A DNA stretch of 6,316 bases from an uncultured Bacilli bacterium (GCA_947628765.1 CANRBD010000062.1:1-6316), one strand, 5' to 3'; shown: positions 1 to 5,922, counted from the first letter of the stretch. The notes: generated by a model not told the origin, from the sequence alone. Numbers and translations are program-made.

Positions 1-536
1 TTGATAAGTAAACTATAAGCATCATAAATCTCACCATCAAAAAACAATTTCTCTTTAAATTCTTTTGGGTGCATTTCATCTAGTATTTGATTTATTTTCA
101 TGTCATGATTTAATAAGTCATATTCAACTTTCGTTAATCTATTAAATACATCTTTATTATCAATTACAAAATGGCGCATTTGAACAAAGGCATCCATGAT
201 GGCAATACTTACTTTAGCCGCGACTTTAGATTTTAATACGGTCGCTAACATGGCTACTCCTTGCTCTGTAAAAACATAAGGTAAATATTTCCTATGTTTG
301 CCTCTTCCACCATTTAAGGTCGAAATTTTCGACCTTAAACATTCATACTCTTCTTTGGACAACCTAAAAACAAACCTTTCAGGAAACTTTATTGAATTAT
401 TTCTGACGGCTTCATTTATTCGCTTAGTTTCTACTCCATAAAGATACGCTAAATCACTATCTAACATCACTTGTTTACCTCTTATTTCGTAGATTAAATT
501 TTTTATTTCGATGTCTTCACTTATAATTTCATGCAT
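1..536 (-). CDS. ORF6N-domain DNA-binding protein (phage antirepressor-like), N-terminal 178 codons, runs off window
   Basis: Probable sequence-specific DNA-binding or regulatory protein of the ORF6N type, a domain common in phage antirepressors and in free-standing chromosomal genes. Reading from ATG at 536 gives MHEIISEDIEIKNLIYEIRG, then KQVMLDSDLAYLYGVETKRIN (residues 21-41), FPERFVFRLS (51-60) and YLPYVFTEQGVAMLATVL (84-101), the order and wording of the ORF6N domain. After about residue 125 comes a polar helical linker. KEKLFFDGEIYDAYSLL (161-177) resembles the opening of the C-terminal domain found in roughly 300-aa ORF6N proteins, so about a third is probably missing beyond position 1. 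The start is set by AGGAGG at 544-549, 7 nt before ATG; an overlapping ATG at 532 is in another frame. I see no good -35 upstream. The codons for residues 66-74 are a perfect DNA palindrome (separate entry). No phage genes are visible beside it. The domain call is firm; the target and biological role are unknown. Confidence 0.88.
   Translation of the reverse strand, partial: MHEIISEDIEIKNLIYEIRGKQVMLDSDLAYLYGVETKRINEAVRNNSIKFPERFVFRLSKEEYECLRSKISTLNGGRGKHRKYLPYVFTEQGVAMLATVLKSKVAAKVSIAIMDAFVQMRHFVIDNKDVFNRLTKVEYDLLNHDMKINQILDEMHPKEFKEKLFFDGEIYDAYSLLI
313..339. repeat. Perfect 27-bp palindrome inside the ORF6N gene
   Basis: The arms are TTTAAGGTCGAAA (313-325) and TTTCGACCTTAAA (327-339), exact reverse complements around one central T. 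In the gene it covers the codons for LRSKISTLN (residues 66-74), between the ...FRLSKEEYEC segment and the YLPYVFTEQG motif. It has no T tract and lies mid-gene, so it is not a terminator. It could be a protein-binding site or an mRNA hairpin, or a by-product of this protein segment; the sequence does not decide. Confidence 0.85.
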
Positions 537-548
537 AAAACTTCCTCC

Positions 549-571
549 TTTATAGTAATATACCCTATAAA
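549..571. repeat. Inverted repeat just upstream of the ORF6N gene, possible operator
   Basis: The arms TTTATAG (549-555) and CTATAAA (565-571) are exact reverse complements separated by 9 nt. On the minus strand the spacer contains TATATT, the only plausible -10 before the ORF6N gene, and the near arm touches the AGGAGG Shine-Dalgarno. No matching -35 is visible, so the promoter itself is weakly supported. The position would suit a repressor site, but AT-rich DNA yields such short repeats by chance. Confidence 0.4.
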
Positions 572-605
572 AATTCCTAATTCCTGCTTTTTTCTTTAAA
601 AAAAT

Positions 606-660
606 AAAAAAGTGACTAAGAGAACTGATTTTCTTCAAATCAGTTCTTAAGCACTTTTTT
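606..660 (-). terminator. Rho-independent terminator of the 235-aa gene, potentially bidirectional
   Basis: An 11-bp perfect stem, AGAACTGATTT (621-631) and AAATCAGTTCT (637-647), has a 5-nt loop. After a small bulged region, AAAAAAGTG (606-614) pairs with CACTTTTTT (652-660). On the minus strand the hairpin is followed by TTTTTTATTTTTTT. On the plus strand it is followed by T7, A, T9, so it could stop transcription in both directions. It overlaps the stop codon (647-649) and last codons of the upstream gene. Confidence 0.88.
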
Positions 661-1354
661 TATTTTTTTTTATTTTATCTTGTTTTAATACCATTACATG
701 TGGTTTAACGCCTAATGTTTTATCATAATCAGCACAGTTCGTAACTGCTTGAATAAAGGTTTCTGATGGATACCATGCTATTTTTGAAAGACTATTTATA
801 TGTTCAAATCTAGCTAATGTAGATACATTAATTTGGCACATAATATTATCAAAATCACGACGACGTGCATTTCCATTAATTGTACGTGAAATCTCATCAT
901 CTGGGTTAATGTGTAAAATTTCATATAAACTCTGTCCATTAGCTTGAATTTCATTAAAATCGTTATTAGCTAACACAATACCTTTATATTTAAATAATTG
1001 TCTCTCTGAATTATCTAAATGAATACCGCTAGAAATATTTAAAGCTATTTTATCTAAAGACTTATCATCTTTTAAATGTTCAATATAAATTTGTAAATCC
1101 ATTTCCTCAGCTAAAATATTTGTTAAAGTAGATAATTCTTGTAATAAACGACTAAGTTTAATCGTAATTTCAAACGGTTTACCATTTAATTTATATCTTT
1201 GATCGAATTTATCAGTTAATTCAGCTTTAATTTTTTCGTTTTTCTGTCGCATTTCTTCAAGCAAATTTATTTTATATTGGTATAATTCATCAATATATTT
1301 TTGTCTTTCTGAAGCTGATATTCTTTTTTCTTCAATCATCATTGCATGCTGCAT
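647..1354 (-). CDS. Uncharacterised 235-aa protein with charged helical N-terminus
   Basis: I do not recognise this family. The protein appears cytoplasmic: no signal peptide or hydrophobic stretch long enough for a membrane segment. Residues 7-50 are rich in Glu, Lys, Arg and Gln with Leu/Ile spacing (SERQKYIDELYQYKINLLEE), as in an amphipathic helix or short coiled coil. The middle (60-190) looks mixed alpha/beta, with a basic RRR at 164-166 in NGNARRRDFDN and two cysteines (173, 207). The tail (KQDKIKKNKKSA) is very Lys-rich. The start at 1354 is favoured by AAGGGGGTG about 9 nt upstream, one mismatch from an ideal Shine-Dalgarno; Met5 and Met6 lack one. It has its own strong promoter and terminator, so it is a single-gene unit between tuf and the ORF6N gene. 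Candidate roles such as nucleic-acid binding or a mobile-element cargo gene are guesses. The gene itself is well supported. Confidence 0.8.
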   Translation of the reverse strand: MQHAMMIEEKRISASERQKYIDELYQYKINLLEEMRQKNEKIKAELTDKFDQRYKLNGKPFEITIKLSRLLQELSTLTNILAEEMDLQIYIEHLKDDKSLDKIALNISSGIHLDNSERQLFKYKGIVLANNDFNEIQANGQSLYEILHINPDDEISRTINGNARRRDFDNIMCQINVSTLARFEHINSLSKIAWYPSETFIQAVTNCADYDKTLGVKPHVMVLKQDKIKKNKKSA

Positions 1355-1387
1355 AATGTACTACACCCCCTTCTTTAAAACGCCAAT

Positions 1388-1416
1388 ATATTAACATATT
1401 TTATGTTTATTGTCAA
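1388..1416 (-). promoter_or_regulatory. Promoter of the 235-aa gene
   Basis: On the minus strand there is a perfect -35 TTGACA (1411-1416), a 17-nt spacer and -10 TAATAT (1388-1393), preceded by TG in the extended -10 position. Predicted transcription starts near 1380, giving a leader of about 26 nt with the Shine-Dalgarno. The spacer contains the inverted repeat AACATA (1393-1398)/TATGTT (1402-1407), which could be a repressor site or a chance AT-rich palindrome. Confidence 0.75.
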
Positions 1417-1475
1417 ATTCATTTTATCATATGTTTTTATAGTAATTATTTGTGTGTACATCACTATTTTGCACT

Positions 1476-1500
1476 AAAAAAGGCTGATTTTTTCAGCCTT
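1476..1500 (-). terminator. Rho-independent terminator of tuf and the str operon
   Basis: On the minus strand, 10 nt past the tuf stop codon, AAGGCTGA and TCAGCCTT form an 8-bp perfect stem (1480-1487 with 1493-1500) with an A5 loop, followed directly by a T tract. This is a textbook intrinsic terminator and marks the 3' end of the operon. Confidence 0.93.
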
Positions 1501-1510
1501 AATTAATTTA

Positions 1511-2695
1511 TTATTTGATAACTTCTGAAATGTTACCTGAACCAACAGTTCTACCGCCTTCACGGATTGAGAATTTTGTTCCATTTTCAATAGCGATTGG
1601 AGCAATTAATTCTACAGTCATTTCAACGTTATCGCCTGGCATTACCATTTCAACTCCTTCTGGAAGTTCAATAACACCAGTAACGTCAGTAGTACGGAAA
1701 TAGAATTGTGGACGATAGTTACTGAAGAATGGAGTATGTCTTCCACCTTCTTCTTTACTAAGTACATAAACTTGAGCTTTGAACTTAGTATGTGGAGTAA
1801 CTGATCCTGGTTTAGCAATAACTTGACCACGTTCAATATCTTCACGAGCAATACCACGTAATAATACTCCGGCATTGTCTCCTGCTTCTGCATAGTCTAA
1901 TTGTTTTCTAAACATTTCAATACCAGTAACAACTGATTTTTTAGTAGGTTTAAGTCCAACGATTTCAACTTCTTCGTTAAGTGAAAGTTTACCACGTTCA
2001 ACACGTCCAGTAGCAACGGTTCCACGACCAGTAATAGTAAATACATCTTCTACTGGCATTAAGAATGGTTTAGCATCGTCTCTTTCTGGAGTTTCAATCC
2101 AATTATCAATAGCATCCATTAATTCCATAATTTTAGCTTCAGCATCAGCATCACCTTCAAGAGCTTTTAATGCAGAACCTCTAATAATTGGAGTATTATC
2201 TCCGTCATAACCATATTCAGTTAATAATTCACGAACTTCCATTTCAACTAAATCTAAAAGCTCAGGATCATCAACCATATCACATTTATTTAAGAATACT
2301 ACCATACGAGGTACTCCAACTTGACGTGAAAGTAATATATGTTCACGAGTTTGAGCCATAGGTCCATCTGTAGCTGCAATAACTAAGATAGCACCATCCA
2401 TTTGAGCCGCACCAGTAATCATGTTTTTAACATAGTCCGCATGTCCTGGGCAGTCTACGTGAGCATAGTGTCTCTTTTCAGTTTCGTATTCGATGTGTGC
2501 AGTATTGATAGTAATTCCACGTTCTTTTTCTTCTGGAGCTTTATCAATATCTGAGAATTCTTGTAATGAAGCAAGTCCTTTCTTTGAAAGTACGCTACTA
2601 ATAGCAGCAGTTAAAGTTGTTTTACCGTGGTCCACGTGTCCGATTGTACCAATATTAACATGTGGTTTTGAACGGTCATATTTTTCTTTTGCCAT
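1511..2695 (-). CDS. tuf: Translation elongation factor EF-Tu
   Basis: GTPase that carries aminoacyl-tRNA to the ribosomal A site in the cytoplasm. The 394-aa length is full. All GTP-binding motifs are intact: GHVDHGKT (19-26), switch I RGITI with Thr62, DCPGH (81-85) with catalytic His85, NKCD (136-139) and SALKA (174-178). Domain 2 starts near residue 210 (FLMPVEDVFTITGRGTVATG). Domain 3 follows from about 300 with GGRHTPFFSNYRPQFYFRTTDVTG and ends in IREGGRTVGSGNISEVIK. The start is fixed by AGGAGG a few bases upstream. It lies last in the str operon, 73 nt after fusA, a gap with its own promoter, so it is probably made both from the operon transcript and independently, which suits a protein needed in excess over EF-G. 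It ends at a strong terminator. Nothing in the protein looks broken. Whether the genome has a second tuf copy cannot be seen. Confidence 0.99.
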   Translation of the reverse strand: MAKEKYDRSKPHVNIGTIGHVDHGKTTLTAAISSVLSKKGLASLQEFSDIDKAPEEKERGITINTAHIEYETEKRHYAHVDCPGHADYVKNMITGAAQMDGAILVIAATDGPMAQTREHILLSRQVGVPRMVVFLNKCDMVDDPELLDLVEMEVRELLTEYGYDGDNTPIIRGSALKALEGDADAEAKIMELMDAIDNWIETPERDDAKPFLMPVEDVFTITGRGTVATGRVERGKLSLNEEVEIVGLKPTKKSVVTGIEMFRKQLDYAEAGDNAGVLLRGIAREDIERGQVIAKPGSVTPHTKFKAQVYVLSKEEGGRHTPFFSNYRPQFYFRTTDVTGVIELPEGVEMVMPGDNVEMTVELIAPIAIENGTKFSIREGGRTVGSGNISEVIK

Positions 2696-2728
2696 AATTA
2701 ATTTCCTCCTTTATTTAATTTCATCTTT

Positions 2729-2754
2729 AATTTTAGCAAGTCTAAACTAAAATT
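2729..2754. repeat. Inverted repeat overlapping the tuf promoter
   Basis: AATTTTAG (2729-2736) and CTAAAATT (2747-2754) are exact reverse complements separated by 10 nt. One arm covers the -10 hexamer of the tuf promoter and the other reaches into the -35. With only AT-rich 8-bp arms it is too weak and lacks the T tract for a terminator. It could be an operator or an incidental consequence of the TAAAAT and TTGCAA elements. Confidence 0.4.
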
Positions 2755-2758
2755 GCAA
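2730..2758 (-). promoter_or_regulatory. Internal promoter for tuf in the fusA-tuf gap
   Basis: On the minus strand there is -35 TTGCAA (2753-2758), a 17-nt spacer, and -10 TAAAAT (2730-2735) preceded by TG in the extended -10 position. It begins only about 10 nt after the fusA stop codon. Transcription would start near 2723, about 27 nt before the tuf start, leaving room for AGGAGG. Spacing and hexamers are good; activity is inferred. Confidence 0.65.
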
Positions 2759-2768
2759 GTGTTTTAGC

Positions 2769-4841
2769 TTAGTTTCCACCATTTTTTTTGATTATTTCCT
2801 CAGAAATGTTCTTTGGAACTTCTTCATAATGGTCAAAAGTCATAGTATAGTTACCTCTTCCCTGAGTATTTGAACGTAAAGTTGTTACATAACCAAACAT
2901 TTCAGAAAGTGGTACCATAGCATCAATAGATAATGAATTACCTTTTGATTCTTGGCCTAGTGGACGACCACGTCTAGCGGTAATGTCTCCCATAACGGCT
3001 CCTAGATATTCATCAGGTACTCTAACGTTAACCTTCATAATTGGTTCTAGGATTACTGGTTTACATTTGTTTTTAGCTTCTTTTAAAGCTAAAGAAGCCG
3101 CAACCTTAAAGGCCATTTCAGATGAGTCAACATCGTGGTAAGAACCATCGAATAATGTTGCTTTAACATCTAACATTGGATATCCAGCAAGAACACCAGT
3201 TTGTAATGCTTCTTGAAGACCTTTGTCAACTACTGGAATATATTCTCTTGGAACTACTCCGCCGACAATGGCATCAACGAACTCATATCCTTTACCTGGA
3301 TTTGGTTCAAATTTTATCCATACGTGTCCATATTGTCCACGTCCACCAGATTGTTTAATGTGTTTTCCTTCACAATCGCCAGCTTGGGTAATAGTTTCTC
3401 TATAAGAAACTTGAGGCTGACCGATATTAGCTTCAATACCAAATTCTCTTTTCATTCTGTCAACGATAATATCTAGGTGAAGTTCGCCTACACCAGCGAT
3501 AATTGTTTGACCAGTTTCAGGATTGGTTGAAGCTCTAAAGGTTGGATCTTCTTCTGATAATTTTTGTAAAGCAAGACCCATTTTATCTTGGTCACCTTTT
3601 GATTTAGGTTCAATGGCAAGTTCGATAACTGGTTCTGGGAATTCCATACTTTCTAGGATACATGGATGTTTTTCATCACATAAAGTATCACCTGTAGTCG
3701 TTCCTTTAAGTCCGACAGCGGCCGCAATATCACCAGTATAAACTTCGCTTATTTCAGTTCGGTCATTGGCATGCATCTGTAAGATACGACCAATTCTTTC
3801 TTTTTTATCTTTAGAAGCATTTAAAACATATGAACCGCTTGATAAGTGTCCAGAATATACTCTAAAGAATGTTAAAGTTCCAACAAATGGATCAGTCATT
3901 ACTTTAAAGGCTAAAGCACTAAATGGTTCTTTATCGTCAGGATGTCTAACAATTTCATTGCCATTTAAGTCAGTTCCTTTAATAGCTTCGATATCTGTAG
4001 GTGCCGGCATATAGTCGATAACGGCATCTAATAATAATTTAATACCTTTATTTCCTAAAGCGGTTCCACACATAACTGGGAAGAATTTAACTGCTAGAAC
4101 TCCAGTTCTAATGGCTTTTTTAATTAAGTCAACAGAAATTTCTTCACCTTCTAAATATTTATTCATTAAATCGTCATCGAATTCCGCTACGGCTTCGATA
4201 AGTTCATTTCTCTTTTCTTCAGCAAGCGATTTTAAATCAGCTGGGATTTCGATTTCTTTTGGTTCTTCTTCTTCCTTACCATCATATTCATAAGCTTTCA
4301 TGGTAACTAAGTCGATGATACCATTAAATTCACTTTCAGCCCCGATTGGCCATTGTATTGCTTTGGCATTAACGCCCAATAATTTATCAATTGTATCTAA
4401 GGTATAGGCAAAATCAGCACCCATTTTGTCCATTTTGTTGGCAAATAACATACGAGGTACGTTATAGTCATCAGCTTGACGCCATACAGTTTCTGATTGT
4501 GGCTCTACACCAGCTTGCGCATCTAAAACGGTAATAGCTCCGTCTAATACACGTAAGCTTCTTTGTACTTCAACAGTAAAGTCCACGTGTCCTGGAGTAT
4601 CGATAATATTTAATCTATATCCTTTCCAGTAAGCGGTTGTAGCTGCTGAAGTGATTGTGATTCCACGTTCTTGTTCTTGTTCCATCCAGTCCATTTGTGA
4701 TTCACCATCGTGAGTTTCACCAATTTTGTGGATTTTATGCGTATGGAATAAAACTCTTTCGGTAGCTGTTGTTTTACCAGCATCGATATGAGCCATGATT
4801 CCAATATTACGCGTATGCTTTAAATCATATTCACGAGCCAT
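2769..4841 (-). CDS. fusA: Translation elongation factor EF-G
   Basis: GTPase that drives translocation of tRNA and mRNA on the ribosome and, with ribosome recycling factor, splits post-termination ribosomes. At 690 aa it is full length. The G domain has AHIDAGKT (17-24), RGITI (59-63), DTPGH (81-85) and NKMDKMGADF (135-144), with the EF-G-specific G' insert spanning roughly 160-255. Domain II starts near EPFSALAFKVMTDPFVGTL (305-323). Domain III contains IAGVGELHLD (448-457). Domain IV has GGRGQYGHVW (499-508) and the tip loop HDVDSS (569-574) that reaches the decoding site. Domain V has LEPIMKVNVRVP (598-609) and ends with GRGNYTMTFDHYEEVP. The Shine-Dalgarno AAAGGA begins right after the rpsG stop codon, 15 nt upstream, suggesting translational coupling. 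The Met-to-Val change in the usual GMGELHL motif looks tolerable. The single-copy housekeeping role is inferred from operon position. Confidence 0.99.
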   Translation of the reverse strand: MAREYDLKHTRNIGIMAHIDAGKTTATERVLFHTHKIHKIGETHDGESQMDWMEQEQERGITITSAATTAYWKGYRLNIIDTPGHVDFTVEVQRSLRVLDGAITVLDAQAGVEPQSETVWRQADDYNVPRMLFANKMDKMGADFAYTLDTIDKLLGVNAKAIQWPIGAESEFNGIIDLVTMKAYEYDGKEEEEPKEIEIPADLKSLAEEKRNELIEAVAEFDDDLMNKYLEGEEISVDLIKKAIRTGVLAVKFFPVMCGTALGNKGIKLLLDAVIDYMPAPTDIEAIKGTDLNGNEIVRHPDDKEPFSALAFKVMTDPFVGTLTFFRVYSGHLSSGSYVLNASKDKKERIGRILQMHANDRTEISEVYTGDIAAAVGLKGTTTGDTLCDEKHPCILESMEFPEPVIELAIEPKSKGDQDKMGLALQKLSEEDPTFRASTNPETGQTIIAGVGELHLDIIVDRMKREFGIEANIGQPQVSYRETITQAGDCEGKHIKQSGGRGQYGHVWIKFEPNPGKGYEFVDAIVGGVVPREYIPVVDKGLQEALQTGVLAGYPMLDVKATLFDGSYHDVDSSEMAFKVAASLALKEAKNKCKPVILEPIMKVNVRVPDEYLGAVMGDITARRGRPLGQESKGNSLSIDAMVPLSEMFGYVTTLRSNTQGRGNYTMTFDHYEEVPKNISEEIIKKNGGN

Positions 4842-4856
4842 ATTTTAATTCCTTTC

Positions 4857-5324
4857 TTACCATCTATAATGAGCGAAGGCTTTATTAGCTTCGGCCATTC
4901 TATGAGTGTCTTCACGTTTTTTAACCGCTGCTCCAACACCATTGGCAGCATCGATAATTTCATTAGCTAAATTTTCGGCCATTGTGTGACCACCTCTTAA
5001 TCTAGCATATTGTACAAGCCAACGTAAACCTAAAGCTTGACTTCTGTCGGCTTTAACTTCGATTGGCACTTGGTAGTTAGCTCCACCAACACGTCTACTT
5101 TTAACTTCTAAAGCTGGTTTAATATTTTCCATAGCTTGTTCAAATACTTCAGTTGGTTCTTTACCAGTTTTTTCCTTAACTAAGTCAAAAGCATTATATA
5201 AAATAGTTTGGGCAGTACCTTTTTTACCATCTTTCATAATTTGGTTAATAAGTCTAGTTACTAATTTTGAGTTATAGACTGGATCTGCCAAAACGTCTCT
5301 TTTAACCGCACGTCTTTTACGCAT
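4857..5324 (-). CDS. rpsG: 30S ribosomal protein S7
   Basis: Primary 16S rRNA-binding protein that nucleates assembly of the 30S head and lines the E-site side of the mRNA channel. At 155 aa it has the usual length. The N-terminal basic stretch MRKRRAVKRDVLADPVYNSK leads into the helical core (KLVTRLINQIMKDGKKGTAQ). The beta-hairpin VKSRRVGGANYQVPIEV (74-90) and RWLVQYARLRGGHTMAENLA (101-120) follow, then KKREDTHRMAEANKAFAHYRW at the C-terminus, all family hallmarks. ATG at 5324 is set by AAGGGAGTG, which lies between the rpsL stop and the start (14-nt gap), so translation is likely coupled to rpsL. The E. coli S7 autoregulatory structure sits in a much longer rpsL-rpsG spacer; here there is no room for it. 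Confidence 0.98.
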   Translation of the reverse strand: MRKRRAVKRDVLADPVYNSKLVTRLINQIMKDGKKGTAQTILYNAFDLVKEKTGKEPTEVFEQAMENIKPALEVKSRRVGGANYQVPIEVKADRSQALGLRWLVQYARLRGGHTMAENLANEIIDAANGVGAAVKKREDTHRMAEANKAFAHYRW

Positions 5325-5338
5325 GTTTTCACTCCCTT

Positions 5339-5758
5339 CTAGTTATTACTTTTTGGTTTTTTTGCGCCATACTTTGAACGCCCTTGTTTTCTAGCATCTA
5401 CGCCAGCTGTGTCCATAGTTCCACGAATAATGTGATAACGTACACCGATAAGGTCTTTAACACGTCCACCACGAACTAAAACAACACTGTGTTCTTGTAA
5501 GTTATGTCCTTCACCAGGAATATAAGCATCTACTTCTTTTCCATTCGAAAGTCTTACACGAGCATATTTACGTAAAGCTGAGTTTGGTTTCTTTGGTGTT
5601 TTAGTTCCTACACGTGTACAAACACCACGTTTTTGTGGAGATTTTGTATTGGTAGCCACATTATCTTTACTGTTTAAACCAATGTTTAACATTGGTGATT
5701 TACTCTTTTTGGTTTTGCTTTTTCTTCCTTTTCTTACTAGTTGATTTATTGTTGGCAT
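5339..5758 (-). CDS. rpsL: 30S ribosomal protein S12
   Basis: Decoding-centre protein that helps monitor codon-anticodon pairing and is the classic streptomycin-resistance locus. The 139-aa length is normal. It begins MPTINQLVRKGRKSK and carries PQKRGVCTRVGTKTPKKPNSALRKYARVRLSNG (41-73), PGEGHNLQEHSVVLVRGGRVKDL (81-103) and ends GRSKYGAKKPKSNN. Lys56 and Lys101, equivalent to E. coli Lys42 and Lys87 (mature numbering) where resistance changes arise, are the sensitive-type residues. Asp102 is the position that is methylthiolated in many bacteria. The next-but-one residue is odd: KDL is followed by Ile104, where almost all S12 proteins have Pro (KDLPGVRYH). AAGGAGG, ending about 5 nt before ATG, sets the start. 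It is first in the operon, behind a strong promoter and structured leader. Confidence 0.98.
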   Translation of the reverse strand: MPTINQLVRKGRKSKTKKSKSPMLNIGLNSKDNVATNTKSPQKRGVCTRVGTKTPKKPNSALRKYARVRLSNGKEVDAYIPGEGHNLQEHSVVLVRGGRVKDLIGVRYHIIRGTMDTAGVDARKQGRSKYGAKKPKSNN

Positions 5759-5773
5759 ATTTTCCTCCTTCCA

Positions 5774-5803
5774 TTACACATATCCAGGTGTTTCTTTTTT
5801 CAT
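5774..5803 (-). other. Possible 9-codon upstream ORF in the rpsL leader
   Basis: The leader contains ATG followed by eight sense codons and TAA, encoding MKKETPGYV. It is in frame with rpsL but separated by the stop, which lies just before the rpsL Shine-Dalgarno. There is no convincing Shine-Dalgarno before this ATG, only AAG close to it, so translation is doubtful. If translated, terminating ribosomes would sit on the rpsL ribosome-binding site. A chance reading frame of this size is quite likely. Confidence 0.25.
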
Positions 5804-5831
5804 CTTAATTAAAGATTTACCGAAGTAAATC
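5802..5831 (-). promoter_or_regulatory. Structured element in the rpsL leader: UUCG hairpin with an overlapping alternative stem
   Basis: In the mRNA sense (minus strand) GATTTAC-TTCG-GTAAATC (5831-5814) forms a perfect 7-bp stem closed by a C(UUCG)G tetraloop, an unusually stable RNA fold. The next bases, ATCTT-TAATT-AAGAT (5816-5802), can form a second short stem using three bases of the first, so the two compete. It lies about 12 nt after the predicted transcript start. It could stabilise the 5' end or bind a regulator. I know of no named leader motif that it matches. Confidence 0.5.
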
Positions 5832-5849
5832 CAAATCAAATGCATTATT

Positions 5850-5878
5850 AATATACCACCTTAATATATGCCTGTCAA
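5850..5878 (-). promoter_or_regulatory. Main str operon promoter (upstream of rpsL)
   Basis: On the minus strand there is perfect -35 TTGACA (5873-5878), a 17-nt spacer and -10 TATATT (5850-5855), preceded by TG in the extended -10 position. Transcription would start near 5843, giving a leader of about 85 nt. The strength fits a ribosomal-protein operon, and the terminator upstream isolates it from the previous gene. Confidence 0.85.
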
Positions 5879-5922
5879 GCATTTTTTATACAACTTTTTG
5901 ACAAATTTAAGACAAAATCCTG

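Noticed and set aside
1642..1893. Minus-strand frame of 83 codons inside tuf
   Set aside because: It is a shifted frame within an intact EF-Tu gene, with no ribosome-binding site. The similar frame at 4610-4804 inside fusA was rejected for the same reason.
2493..2750. Plus-strand open frame of 85 codons opposite the start of tuf
   Set aside because: It is antisense to the conserved EF-Tu coding sequence and resembles no protein; open frames opposite highly expressed AT-rich genes are common. The same applies to plus-strand frames at 1515-1703, 3176-3476, 3523-3741, 3766-4014 and 4111-4293.
3465..3500. EF-G GVGELHL in place of the common GMGELHL as a functional change
   Set aside because: It is a conservative hydrophobic substitution in domain III with all surrounding residues intact; not enough to claim altered function.
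5325..5338. E. coli-like S7 autoregulatory structure between rpsL and rpsG
   Set aside because: The gap is only 14 nt and is filled by the Shine-Dalgarno; no comparable structure fits.
1511..5758. Reassigned TGA (Mycoplasma-type code)
   Set aside because: All four conserved proteins read through without TGA, and conserved Trp positions checked use TGG.
5759..5843. T-box or metabolite riboswitch in the rpsL leader
   Set aside because: The leader is about 85 nt with simple hairpins and no terminator or recognisable riboswitch core.
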